The notes under the pieces: model-generated | Database searches by the model: none | What the model saw: the letters and a program-made list of their open reading frames with translations, nothing else | What the model was told of the DNA's origin: nothing | Source: Sphaerisporangium viridialbum | Lineage (GTDB): Bacteria; Actinomycetota; Actinomycetes; Streptosporangiales; Streptosporangiaceae | Direction of reading: 5' to 3' | Length of the DNA: 64,000 bases | Assembly (NCBI RefSeq): GCF_049674955.1 | Contig: NZ_CP187232.1 | Location: forward strand, 3,100,001 to 3,164,000 | Shown: piece by piece, positions 24,399-33,230 of the stretch | How positions within the stretch are numbered: the stretch's first letter is position 1 | How the letters are laid out: each line of letters begins with the position of its first letter | Program-made: the position numbers and the translations under genes

Positions 24399-26216
24399 TC
24401 AGGACGTGAGCTGGGCGTCCAGGCGGTAGCCGTCCACGGTGACGTAGACGGCGTCGCCCGGCCGGGCGTTGAGCCGCATCAGCACCGGCTGGAGCGAGTC
24501 GAACACCGGCTGGCGGTCACGCCAGACCAGGACGACCGCGTTGTCCCCCGGCCCGGTGACCGACAGCAGCGTGCCCGGGCGCATGCCGAGCTGCGTGGCG
24601 TACCCCTCGGGCACGGGCACCGGCTCGCCGCGCAGATGCTCGCTCGTCACGTCGATCCGCTGCCAGCGGCGCGGGTCGGAGGCGGGACTGGGCAGCGGCG
24701 GCGCGTGCGTCGCGGCGCGCGGCTCCGGCACCAGGTGCGGCCGGGGAGGCCCGGACAGCGCGGTGAGCGCCGCCAGGGCCGTCTGGGCGTCGGGCAGGTT
24801 CTCCGCCACGGACGGGACCGGCAGCCCCCCGCGCATCTGGTGGCCGTTGGCCCCGGGCGTGCGGCGGGGGAGCGGGCTGAAGCCGTTCGTGGCCGGCGGC
24901 TCGGGCTGCCGGGTCATCGCCCGGGGCAGGGCGTCGATCCAGGCCCGGGCCGAGTGGGCGCGGATGCCGACCTGGGCCAGCACCTCCGCGGCGTCCTCTC
25001 CCGAGGTCTTGTCGCCCAGCAGCTGGGCCGTCCGCTCGCGCAGCCTGCCGAGGTCGCCGACGACGAGCCAGCCGTCCTGGAGGCGGCGGTCGCGCATGAG
25101 CGCGACCAGCACCCGCCACAGGGGTGTGCCGAGTGAGGGCACCTCGATGGGGTGCGCGGGGTCGGCCCCGATGAGCTGGTCCTCGGTGGCGGCGACGCCC
25201 AGCCACTCGGTGAGGCGGAACAGGTGCCCGGTCACCGCGGTGGACTCCGGAGAGCGCAGCCAGTGCAGCACGCGCTCCTCGGCCGCCCGCTGCGCCTGCG
25301 AGAGCACGTCGCGGTCGACGTGCAGCTCGTGGGCGAGCGTGCGGAGGCTGATCGGCTCCTCGGCGAACAGCCGTTCGATGGCGACGGCCCGCTCCAGCGG
25401 CGTCCACTCGCGGAACACCGCGTCCACGAGCCGCACGAGGGGGTTGTCCGAAACCGGGGGTGGCGGCGGGGTGGCGGCGGCCGGCGCTTCGCGGTACGGG
25501 GGCGCCTGCGGCACGCCGTTCCCCGGGGGAACCGCGGCGTCGGGGGTCTGTGTGGGATGCGGGCCCGTGCGGGAGGCGCCGGGCTGCGTCGGATGCGGGC
25601 CCGTGCGGGACGCGCCGGGCTGCGTGGGATGGGGGCCGGTCGGCTGCGCGGCGCGGGGGCCGGCCTGCTGCGCCGGGTGCGGCCCCGTGTGCGCCGTGGC
25701 GGGCGGGGCGATCGGCGGCAGGGCGAGCTGGGGTGGGCCCGCCACCGGGGCGAGCTGCGGCGAGATCGGCCCGGGTACCTGCGGCGCGATGGCGGGAACC
25801 CGGCCGAGCACCTCACGGAAGACGGCGGTGATGATCACTTCGGGGGACGCGGGGACCGCCGGGACCCGCAGGTCGGCGGCGGTGAGCCTGCGCAGGCGCT
25901 GCCATCCGCCCATCCCGGTGATCGCCGAGCGCGCGGGCTCGGGCCAGCCGGGAAGCCCTGGGTCCACCATGTGGACCTGGAGCGCGGGCAGCACGTCCAT
26001 CAGCGCCAGGTGGTCCCAGCGGCTGACGGCCAGCCGCGAGAGCCTGTCGCAGAGCCAGTCGACACCGGTCGTGCCGAGGGCACGGCTGAGAGCGACCGAA
26101 GCCCACCAGCCGCCCGGAAGCCGGGGGTCGGCGAGCACTTCGGCGATCTGCTGAGGGTGGCTCCAGCGCAGGGCCGGGACCAGATCACTCAAGCAGATCA
26201 TTGAATCGGCGTCCAT
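24399..26216 (-). CDS. Uncharacterised protein with sigma-70 region-4-like helix-turn-helix
   Basis: 605 residues. Residues 1-150 form a helical domain (SDLVPALRWSHPQQIAEVL). A Pro-rich linker (about 155-255) contains a 12-residue repeat, TGPHPTQPGASR, two and a half times, encoded by 36-bp units near 25550-25640. The centre (about 270-320) looks like sigma-70 region 4: EWTPLERAVAIERLF, EEPISLRTLAHELHVDRD, AEERVLHWL. The C-terminus (about 515-605) is a small predicted beta domain, LGMRPGTLLSVTGPGDNAVVLV. It is probably a DNA-binding regulator; no partner is adjacent. ATG 26216 has GGAGGATG upstream, somewhat distant. Confidence 0.6.
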   Translation of the reverse strand: MDADSMICLSDLVPALRWSHPQQIAEVLADPRLPGGWWASVALSRALGTTGVDWLCDRLSRLAVSRWDHLALMDVLPALQVHMVDPGLPGWPEPARSAITGMGGWQRLRRLTAADLRVPAVPASPEVIITAVFREVLGRVPAIAPQVPGPISPQLAPVAGPPQLALPPIAPPATAHTGPHPAQQAGPRAAQPTGPHPTQPGASRTGPHPTQPGASRTGPHPTQTPDAAVPPGNGVPQAPPYREAPAAATPPPPPVSDNPLVRLVDAVFREWTPLERAVAIERLFAEEPISLRTLAHELHVDRDVLSQAQRAAEERVLHWLRSPESTAVTGHLFRLTEWLGVAATEDQLIGADPAHPIEVPSLGTPLWRVLVALMRDRRLQDGWLVVGDLGRLRERTAQLLGDKTSGEDAAEVLAQVGIRAHSARAWIDALPRAMTRQPEPPATNGFSPLPRRTPGANGHQMRGGLPVPSVAENLPDAQTALAALTALSGPPRPHLVPEPRAATHAPPLPSPASDPRRWQRIDVTSEHLRGEPVPVPEGYATQLGMRPGTLLSVTGPGDNAVVLVWRDRQPVFDSLQPVLMRLNARPGDAVYVTVDGYRLDAQLTS

Positions 26217-26312
26217 CGGCTGACCGCATCCTCCCGAGTGTGACGCATGTTGCTAATGGTGCAGCTTACGCCGGAGGCTATCAATTAGCGCCATCTAGGG
26301 AGAACATAGCCG

Positions 26313-27236
26313 CTAGCCGATCCCGGAGCCTGTAACCGAGTGGACACCGCTCGCAGACCCCGGCCTTCCGCCCAGCCGGGTGACGGCCTCGGCGCCCGCC
26401 AGACACCCCGCTTCCAGCGCCGACTCCGGAGAGTCACCTGGTAGCAGAGCGCTGAGGAATCCCGCGGCGAAGGCGTCCCCGGCGCCCGTGGAGTCCACCG
26501 CGCGGGCGGTCACGGCGGGCGCCCGGTGGACCACCCGGCCCGCCACCGCCAGCAGCGCCCCGCCGGCCCCGAGCTTCACCGCGGCCATGCCGTACCGCGC
26601 GCTGAGCGCCGCCGCCGCGTCCGCGACGTCGGTCTCGCCGGTCAGGAGCAGGGCCTCGTCCCGGTTCGGGATGATGATCGTCGCGGCGGCCGTCTCCGCG
26701 AGGAATCTGTCCGGGCCGAAATCCCGCAGGAAGCCGGTCGAGGCAGGATCCACGCTGATCCGCACGTCCCGCGCCAGGGCGGCCCGTACGGCCAGCCGGA
26801 CCAGTTCGAGGCCCGGCTCGGCGAACAGCGTGTACCCGGAGACGTGCAGGTGGCTCACGCCGTCGAGCAGGCCGTCGTCCCAGTCGCCCGGGCCGATGCG
26901 CCCGCCCGCGCCCCGGTTGGTCAGCATCGAGCGCTCACCGGTCACGTCGACCATCGCGATCACGACGGCGGTCGGGTGCGCGGGGTCCACCCGCACGTGC
27001 GGGTGGACGCCCGCCCCGCGCAGCTCGGCGATGTGCCAGGGGCCGGTGTCGTACCCGACGCGCGTCAGGATGCGCGTGTCCGCGCCCAGATGGGCGGCCC
27101 AGGAGGCGGTGTTCGCCCCCGAGCCGCCCGGTCGCACGACGATGTCGGCGGCGGTGTCGGTGCCGGTCGCGACCGGCGCGTGATGGAGCGCGACCACATC
27201 GGTGACGACGTCGCCGATGACGAGCAGACCGCCCAC
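26313..27236 (-). CDS. psuK: PfkB-family sugar kinase, probable pseudouridine kinase
   Basis: 307 residues of the ribokinase/PfkB family. The N-terminal nucleoside-binding strand and VVRPGGSGANTASWAAHLGA are present, and the C-terminal signature DSTGAGDAFAAGFLSALL contains the catalytic Asp of the anion hole. It phosphorylates a nucleoside or sugar with ATP. The gene starts (GTG 27236) directly after the stop of the pseudouridine-5'-phosphate glycosidase gene without a gap. That pairing is diagnostic: the kinase makes pseudouridine 5'-phosphate and the glycosidase splits it to uracil and ribose 5-phosphate. Confidence 0.82.
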   Translation of the reverse strand: MGGLLVIGDVVTDVVALHHAPVATGTDTAADIVVRPGGSGANTASWAAHLGADTRILTRVGYDTGPWHIAELRGAGVHPHVRVDPAHPTAVVIAMVDVTGERSMLTNRGAGGRIGPGDWDDGLLDGVSHLHVSGYTLFAEPGLELVRLAVRAALARDVRISVDPASTGFLRDFGPDRFLAETAAATIIIPNRDEALLLTGETDVADAAAALSARYGMAAVKLGAGGALLAVAGRVVHRAPAVTARAVDSTGAGDAFAAGFLSALLPGDSPESALEAGCLAGAEAVTRLGGRPGSASGVHSVTGSGIG

Positions 27237-28184
27237 TCAGCTCTCCGCCGACGGCGACGAGGCCCACGAGGCGGCGATTTGCCCGGCGAGGCGGGTGTTG
27301 CCCCGCACGGCGGCCAGGTTGGCCTCCAGCGAGGCGCCGCCGGTGCCCCTGACCAGGAAGTCGAGCAGGAACGGGGTGATCGCCTGGCCGGTGATCCCCT
27401 CGGCGTCGGCGGCGGCGAGGGCCTCGGCCAGCACGCGGTCGTGGAGCCCGGGGTCGAGCTGCTCGGTCTCCGGCACCGGGTTGGCCACGATCAGCGCCGT
27501 CTCGGGGCCACCCAGGCCGTCCTGCGCCCGCATGACGGCGGCGGCCTCGGCGGGGGTCTCAAGGCGCCAGTCGACGGCCAGCCCGGAGGTGTGGAGGTAG
27601 AAGCCGGGGAACTCATCTGTGCGGTACCCGGCCACGCTCACGCTCCGCGTCTCCAGCCGCTGGAGGGTGGCGGGCACGTCCAGGATCGACTTCACGCCCG
27701 CGCAGACGACGGTGATCCGCGTCCTCGAGAGCATGTCGAGGTCGGCGGACTCGTCCTGGTCGGCCGTCCATCCGCGGTGCACTCCGCCGAGGCCGCCGGT
27801 GGCGAACACCCGGATCCCCGCGCGGGCCGCGAGGAACGCGGTGGCCGAGACGGTCGTGGCGCCGCTGGCCGACAGCGCGGCGGCGGCCGGCAGGTCGCGG
27901 AAGCCCAGCTTGCGCAGCCCGGGCTCGGTGGCGACGCGCTCCAGCATGCCCTTGTCGAGGCCCACGCGGGCCACTCCGTCGAGCACGGCGATGGTCGCGG
28001 GCACGGCTCCCGCCTCCCGGACCAGCTCTTCGAGCTCGATCGCGACCCGCAGGTTGCGGGGCTGCGGCAGGCCGTGCGAGATGATCGTCGTTTCGAGCGC
28101 GACCACGGGCGCCCCCGTGGCCAGGGCCTCGGTGACTTCCTCGGATGTCTGGATGATCGCCGCGCCGTGGCCGGTCATGTGCAT
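27237..28184 (-). CDS. psuG: Pseudouridine-5'-phosphate glycosidase
   Basis: 315 residues, the normal PsuG length. Characteristic stretches: PVVALETTIISHGLPQPRNL, the substrate loop SASGATTVSATAFLAARAGI, VFATGGLGGVHRG, VVCAGVKSILDVPATLQRLET (catalytic Lys), GFYLHTSG and GQAITPFLLDFLV. A manganese-dependent enzyme that cleaves the C-C bond of pseudouridine 5'-phosphate, used in salvage of modified RNA bases. ATG 28184 or ATG 28178. First gene of a two-gene operon with the kinase. Confidence 0.92.
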   Translation of the reverse strand: MHMTGHGAAIIQTSEEVTEALATGAPVVALETTIISHGLPQPRNLRVAIELEELVREAGAVPATIAVLDGVARVGLDKGMLERVATEPGLRKLGFRDLPAAAALSASGATTVSATAFLAARAGIRVFATGGLGGVHRGWTADQDESADLDMLSRTRITVVCAGVKSILDVPATLQRLETRSVSVAGYRTDEFPGFYLHTSGLAVDWRLETPAEAAAVMRAQDGLGGPETALIVANPVPETEQLDPGLHDRVLAEALAAADAEGITGQAITPFLLDFLVRGTGGASLEANLAAVRGNTRLAGQIAASWASSPSAES

Positions 28185-28277
28185 GCTCGCTCTCGGTCCT
28201 CTCCGTATGTACGCTCCAGGGGGATTGTTCCCCTGATGTGCCGTCTCACCGTACTGTCCGGGTTAGGAGACTTTGTC

Positions 28278-29816
28278 ATGCCCCGTTCGCACTACGACGC
28301 CGTCATCGCCGGTGCCGGGCACAACGGCCTGGTCGCCGCCGCCTACCTCGCGCGAGCGGGGCGCCGCGTACTGGTGCTGGAGCGACTTTCCCACGTGGGC
28401 GGCCTCGCGGTCTCCGCGCAGGCCTTCCCCGGGGTCGACGCGCGGCTCTCGCGCTACTCCTACCTGGTCAGCCTGCTGCCGGGCAAGGTGGTCTCCGATC
28501 TCGGGCTCAAGCTGGAGCTGCGGCGCAGGCGCTACGCCTCGTACACCCCGGTGGGCGGCACCGGGCTGCTCGTGGACAACGGCGACGCGGACCGGACCGC
28601 CGCCTCCTTCGCCGCCGTGACCGGCGGGCCGGGCGACCTCGCGGCCTGGCACCGGTTCTACGGGCAGACGGCGCGGGTCGCCGAGCGGGTGGCACCCACC
28701 CTGCTCGAACCCCTGCGCGACCGTACGGCGCTGCGCGAGGTGGTCGGGGACGCCGAGGCCTGGCGCGACCTGTTCGAGCGGCCGATCGGCGAGGTGGCCC
28801 GCGAGCGGTTCGGCGACGACACCGTGCGCGGCGTCGTGCTGACGGACGCCCTGATCGGCACCTTCGCCGACCCCGACAAGGACCTGCTGGCCAACCGCTG
28901 CTTCCTCTACCACGTCGTCGGCGACGGCACGGGGGACTGGAACGTGCCGGTCGGGGGCATGGGCGCGGTCAGCGGGGCGCTCGCCGAGGCGGCGCGGAGC
29001 GGCGGCGCGGAGATCCGCACCGGCATGGAGGTGCTGTCGATCGACCCGGGCGGCGAGGTCGTGTTCCGTGACGCCGAGGGCGCCGAGCACACCGTCACCG
29101 GCGATCACCTGCTGGTCAACACCCCGCCCGCCGTCATGGCGAGGCTGCTCGGCGGGGCGCAGGAGCCGCCGGAGGGCGCCCAGCTCAAGGTCAACATGGT
29201 GCTGTCGCGCCTGCCCCGCCTGAAGGACGGGTCGGTGGACCCGGTGGAGGCGTTCAGCGGCACGTTCCACATCAACGAAGGGCGCGACCAGCTCGCGCTC
29301 GCGTACGAGCAGGCGGTCGCCGGGGTGATCCCCGAGCTGCCCCCGGCGGAGGTGTACTGCCACTCGCTGACCGACTCCTCGATCCTCGGTCCTTCGCTGC
29401 GGGAGGCCGGCGCCCAGACGATGACGCTGTTCGGCCTGCACATGCCCGCCCGCCTTTTCCGGAAAAATCCGGAAAAGGCGAGGAGTGAGGCGCTGGCCGC
29501 CACCCTCGCCTCCATCAACAGCGTGCTGGCCGAGCCCATCGAGGACTGCCTCCTGCGCGCCCCCGACGGGTCGTACTGCCTGGAGGCGAAGACCCCCGTG
29601 GACCTGGAGAACGAGGCCGGGCTCCCCGGCGGCCACATCTTCCACAGGGACCTGTCCTGGCCGTTCGCCGAGGACCCCGCCGAGACCGGCAGGTGGGGTG
29701 TGGAGACCGAGCACGAGCGCATCCTGCTGTGCGGCGCGGGCGCCCGGCGCGGGGGAGGCGTGAGCGGCATCCCCGGCCACAACGCGGCCATGGCGGTCCT
29801 CGCGGGAAACCCTTAA
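28278..29816 (+). CDS. FAD-dependent phytoene-desaturase-like oxidoreductase (PYROXD2-like)
   Basis: 512 residues. Starts with the dinucleotide fold DAVIAGAGHNGLVAAAYLARAG (22 residues, G-x-G-x-x-G variant) and VLVLERLSHVGGLAVS; ends with a second FAD contact in ERILLCGAGARRGGGVSGIPGHNAA. The layout matches the carotenoid desaturase / PYROXD2 superfamily, but there is no carotenoid gene nearby, so the substrate is unknown. A second member lies at 52264. ATG 28278 has TAGGAGA about 9 nt upstream; the frame stays open far upstream only because of composition. It is followed after 13 nt by a two-component system. Confidence 0.82.
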   Translation: MPRSHYDAVIAGAGHNGLVAAAYLARAGRRVLVLERLSHVGGLAVSAQAFPGVDARLSRYSYLVSLLPGKVVSDLGLKLELRRRRYASYTPVGGTGLLVDNGDADRTAASFAAVTGGPGDLAAWHRFYGQTARVAERVAPTLLEPLRDRTALREVVGDAEAWRDLFERPIGEVARERFGDDTVRGVVLTDALIGTFADPDKDLLANRCFLYHVVGDGTGDWNVPVGGMGAVSGALAEAARSGGAEIRTGMEVLSIDPGGEVVFRDAEGAEHTVTGDHLLVNTPPAVMARLLGGAQEPPEGAQLKVNMVLSRLPRLKDGSVDPVEAFSGTFHINEGRDQLALAYEQAVAGVIPELPPAEVYCHSLTDSSILGPSLREAGAQTMTLFGLHMPARLFRKNPEKARSEALAATLASINSVLAEPIEDCLLRAPDGSYCLEAKTPVDLENEAGLPGGHIFHRDLSWPFAEDPAETGRWGVETEHERILLCGAGARRGGGVSGIPGHNAAMAVLAGNP

Positions 29817-29829
29817 TGGGCTTCTCACA

Positions 29830-30567
29830 ATGTCCGGCTACCGTGAGCCGGTGAGCACAACGGGAGACAGGGACGTCGCGCGGCTGCTCGTGGTCGACGA
29901 CGAGCCCGCGCTACGGGAGGCGCTGCAGAGCAGCCTGGAGTTCGAGGGGTACAAGGTCGGCCTCGCCGAGGACGGCGCCGAGGCCCTCGACGCGCTCGGG
30001 CGCGAGCGGTACGACCTGGTGCTGCTCGACGTCATGATGCCGCGCGTGGACGGGCTGACCGCGTGCAGGCGCCTGCGGGCGGCGGGCGACCAGATCCCCG
30101 TGCTCATGCTCACCGCCAGGGACGCCGTCGGCGACCGCGTGTCCGGGCTGGACGCCGGGGCCGACGACTACCTGGTCAAGCCGTTCGAGCTGGACGAGCT
30201 GTTCGCCCGGGTGCGCGCCCTGCTGCGGCGCGGGGCCAGGCAGGCCCCGGCCGCCGTGTCCGACGGGGTGCTGAGCCACGCCGGCCTGCGCATGGACACG
30301 ACCAGCCGCGAGGTCACCAGGGACGACCGCCCGCTGGAGCTCACGCGCACGGAGTATCTGCTGCTGGAGCTGTTCCTCGCCCATCCCAGGCAGGTGCTCA
30401 CCCGCGAGCAGATCCTCAGCGACGTGTGGGGGTTCGACTTCGAGCCCTCGTCCAACTCGCTGGACGTCTACATCATGTACCTGCGCCGCAAGACCGAGGC
30501 CGGCGGCGCGCCCCGCCTGATCCACACCGTGCGCGGCGTGGGATACGTGCTGAGGACGCCTTCCTGA
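29830..30567 (+). CDS. OmpR-family response regulator
   Basis: 245 residues. Receiver domain with VVDDEPALRE, phospho-acceptor Asp67 in LVLLDVMMPRVDG, and Lys117 in DDYLVKPFE. The C-terminal winged helix carries LELTRTEYLLLELFLAHP and VYIMYLRRKTE, then IHTVRGVGYVLR. It resembles MprA/TcrA of actinomycetes. GTG 29851 is an alternative start. The histidine kinase gene overlaps its stop by one base (TGATG), so the two form one unit. Confidence 0.93.
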   Translation: MSGYREPVSTTGDRDVARLLVVDDEPALREALQSSLEFEGYKVGLAEDGAEALDALGRERYDLVLLDVMMPRVDGLTACRRLRAAGDQIPVLMLTARDAVGDRVSGLDAGADDYLVKPFELDELFARVRALLRRGARQAPAAVSDGVLSHAGLRMDTTSREVTRDDRPLELTRTEYLLLELFLAHPRQVLTREQILSDVWGFDFEPSSNSLDVYIMYLRRKTEAGGAPRLIHTVRGVGYVLRTPS

Positions 30568-31949
30568 TGCGGCGCGGGCGCCGGTCGATGAGGTCGCGGC
30601 TGACCGTGCTGGTCGCGACGGTCGTCGCCGTGGCGATCGCCGTCTGCGCGGCCGCCTGCTGGTTCCTCGTGCGCAACGAGCTGTCGCGGCAGCTCGACAC
30701 ATCGCTGGACCAGCCCCCGCTGGGCGGCAGGACGGTCGAGATGATCCAGCGGAACTGCTCCGAGCACCCGAGCGGCACCGAGGAGCCGGGACCGTTCCTG
30801 CGCCTCCAGCAGATCGTCCTCGCCGACGGCACCCGCTGCGCCCAGGGCTGGGACGCCGTCAAGGTGGAGCCGGCCGACCAGCGCATGGCGCGGCTGCCCG
30901 GGGCCCGGATGCTGCGGGACGGCGTCACCGACAGCGGCGACACCGTCCGCGTGCTGACCGTGAACGTCGGCCCCGGCGTGGCCGTCAGCGTCTCGCGGTC
31001 GCTGGCGGGCACCGACGCGACGCTGCGCGGCCTCGCGCTGCTGCTCGCGGGGGTCGCGGCGCTCGGCGTCCTCGGCGCGGCCACGGCGGGCCGGTTCGTC
31101 TCCCGTACGGCGCTGCGCCCCGTCACCCGCCTGACCGGCGCCGTCGAGCACATCGCGAGGACCGAGGACCTGCTCACGCGCATCCCGGTCGACGGCGAGG
31201 ACGAGATCGCGCGGCTGAGCACGTCCTTCAACGCGATGACGGCCGCCCTCGCCAGCTCCCGCGAGCGCCAGCGGCAACTCATCGCCGACGCCGGGCACGA
31301 GCTGCGCACCCCGCTCACCAGCCTGCGCACCAACATCGACCTGCTGCTGCACAGCGAGAACACCGGCAGGCAGCTCGACCCGCGGGCCAGAAGGCGCCTG
31401 CTCGCGAGCGTGAAGGCCCAGATGGCCGAGCTGTCCGCCCTCGTCGGCGACCTGCTGGAGCTGTCGCGCGTGTCCGGGGGCGAGGAGCCCACGGTGGACC
31501 TGCCGTTCCACGAGGTGGTGGAGGCCGCCGTCGCCCGCGCCCGCCTGCGCGCCCACGACGTGCGCATCGACGCCGAGCTGGGCGAGTGGTTCGTCCATGG
31601 CCGTGAGGGCGCGCTGGAACGCGCCGTGGTCAACCTGCTCGACAACGCCGTGAAGTTCAGCCCCGCCGGGGGCACGGTCACCGCGCGGCTCGAAGGGGGA
31701 GAGCTGACCGTGCGCGACCACGGCCCCGGCATCCCCGAGGACGAGCTTCCGCACGTCTTCGACCGCTTCTGGCGCTCGTCCACGGCCAGGAGCATGCCCG
31801 GCTCCGGCCTCGGCCTCGCCATCGTGGCGCAGGCCGTACGGGACGCGGGGGGCGAGGTGGCCCTCTCCAACGCACCCGGGGGCGGCGCCCGCGCCAGCCT
31901 GAGGCTGCCCGGCCGGGCGCATTCTCAGACAGGGTTAATCAACGCCTAA
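30567..31949 (+). CDS. Membrane sensor histidine kinase (MprB-like)
   Basis: 460 residues. First span at about 13-34, an extracellular sensor region to about 150, second span at about 152-173, then a HAMP linker (RPVTRLTGAVEHIA). The dimerisation helix has the phospho-His244 in DAGHELRTPLTSLR. The catalytic domain shows the N box NLLDNAVKFSP, DHGPGIPEDELPHVFDRFW and GSGLGLAIVAQ. The sensor region has two cysteines that could pair. It phosphorylates the response regulator encoded just upstream. The signal is unknown; the glycosyltransferase genes 60 nt downstream are plausible targets. Confidence 0.93.
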   Translation: MRRGRRSMRSRLTVLVATVVAVAIAVCAAACWFLVRNELSRQLDTSLDQPPLGGRTVEMIQRNCSEHPSGTEEPGPFLRLQQIVLADGTRCAQGWDAVKVEPADQRMARLPGARMLRDGVTDSGDTVRVLTVNVGPGVAVSVSRSLAGTDATLRGLALLLAGVAALGVLGAATAGRFVSRTALRPVTRLTGAVEHIARTEDLLTRIPVDGEDEIARLSTSFNAMTAALASSRERQRQLIADAGHELRTPLTSLRTNIDLLLHSENTGRQLDPRARRRLLASVKAQMAELSALVGDLLELSRVSGGEEPTVDLPFHEVVEAAVARARLRAHDVRIDAELGEWFVHGREGALERAVVNLLDNAVKFSPAGGTVTARLEGGELTVRDHGPGIPEDELPHVFDRFWRSSTARSMPGSGLGLAIVAQAVRDAGGEVALSNAPGGGARASLRLPGRAHSQTGLINA

Positions 31950-32012
31950 GGGTGGTTCAATCCCGCTCCCCGACGGTGGAGCCATGAGCCAGCCGATCCC
32001 CGGTCATCGCGC

Positions 32013-33230
32013 ATGACCTCCTCCCTCGCACCGGCGCCCGCACAGGCGTCCCTCGCCCCGGAGACCGGGACCCGCCTCGTCGAGGTGGTCGTCCCGGTGT
32101 ACAACGAGCAGCGGGTGCTCGCGCAGAGCGTCCGCCGCCTCCACGACTACCTGACCCGCACCTTCCCGTACGGCTTCCGCATCACGGTCGCCGACAACGC
32201 CAGCACCGACGGCACCTGGGACATCGCCACCGGGCTCGCCCGCGACCTGCCCCATGTGGGGGCCGTCCACCTGGACAAGAAGGGCCGGGGACGGGCGCTT
32301 CGCCAGGTCTGGGCCGAGAGCGACGCCGACGTCGTCAGCTACATGGACGTCGACCTGTCCACGGACCTGACCGCGTTCCTGCCGCTGATCGCCCCGCTCC
32401 TGTCGGGCCACAGCGACCTCGCGATCGGCACCCGCCTGTCCAGGGCGGCCCGGGTCGAGCGCGGGCCCAAGCGGGAGATCATCTCCCGGGCCTACAACCT
32501 GCTGCTGCGCTCGGCCATGGGCGCCCGCTTCTCCGACGCCCAGTGCGGCTTCAAGGCGGTACGTACCGAGATCGCCCAGGCCCTGCTGCCGGCCGTCGAG
32601 GACGAGGAGTGGTTCTTCGACACCGAGCTGCTGCTGCTGGCCGAACGCCACGGCCTTCGCATCCACGAGGTCCCCGTCGACTGGGTGGACGACCCGGACA
32701 GCAGGGTCGACGTCCTCCGGACCGCGCTCGACGACCTCAGGGGGATGGCCAGGGTGGCACGCAGGACACTGTCCGGCGCGGCGCGCATCCCGGTTCCCGA
32801 CCAGGTGGCCGCCGCCCGGCTGCCGTCGGGGATGGTGCGCCAGCTCCCCCGCTTCGTGGTCGTCGGGGTGGTCAGCACCCTCGCCTACCTGGCCCTGTTC
32901 TGGGTGCTTCGCGGCGTCACCCCCGCCGTGGTGGCCAACGCCGTCGCTCTGCTGGTCACCGCCGTCGCCAACACCGCCGCCAACCGGCGCTTCACCTTCG
33001 GGGTGACCGGCTCGGCCGGGGCCCTCCGGCACCAGGTGGAGGGCCTGGTCGCGTTCTTCGTCGGCCTCGCGCTGACGACCGGGACGCTGGCGCTGCTGCC
33101 CGCGAGCGCGCCGAGGTCGGTCGAGCTCGCCGGGGTCGTCGTCGCCAACGGGGCCGCCACCCTGGTCCGCTTCGTGCTGCTGCGCGCCTGGGTGTTCAGC
33201 CCGGGCCGCCGGAAGGAGGGCTCCCGATGA
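32013..33230 (+). CDS. GT2 glycosyltransferase fused to a GtrA-like membrane domain
   Basis: 405 residues. N-terminal glycosyltransferase-2 domain of the polyprenyl-phosphate sugar synthase type: VVVPVYNEQRVLAQSV, DNASTDGTWDIA, YMDVDLSTD (metal/nucleotide-sugar site). After about residue 270, a GtrA-like domain of four membrane spans (RFVVVGVVSTLAYLALFWV, NAVALLVTAVANTAANRRFTF). This pairing makes a lipid-linked sugar and helps flip it. The next gene, a GT39-type transferase, overlaps its stop (ATGA), so it probably uses the lipid-linked sugar. The arrangement recalls the ykcC-ykcB pair of Bacillus. Confidence 0.88.
   Translation: MTSSLAPAPAQASLAPETGTRLVEVVVPVYNEQRVLAQSVRRLHDYLTRTFPYGFRITVADNASTDGTWDIATGLARDLPHVGAVHLDKKGRGRALRQVWAESDADVVSYMDVDLSTDLTAFLPLIAPLLSGHSDLAIGTRLSRAARVERGPKREIISRAYNLLLRSAMGARFSDAQCGFKAVRTEIAQALLPAVEDEEWFFDTELLLLAERHGLRIHEVPVDWVDDPDSRVDVLRTALDDLRGMARVARRTLSGAARIPVPDQVAAARLPSGMVRQLPRFVVVGVVSTLAYLALFWVLRGVTPAVVANAVALLVTAVANTAANRRFTFGVTGSAGALRHQVEGLVAFFVGLALTTGTLALLPASAPRSVELAGVVVANGAATLVRFVLLRAWVFSPGRRKEGSR

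Noticed and set aside
26526..28277. Extension of the oxidoreductase frame far upstream of 28278
   Set aside because: It is antisense to psuK and psuG, both strongly supported; the FAD fold begins right after ATG 28278.
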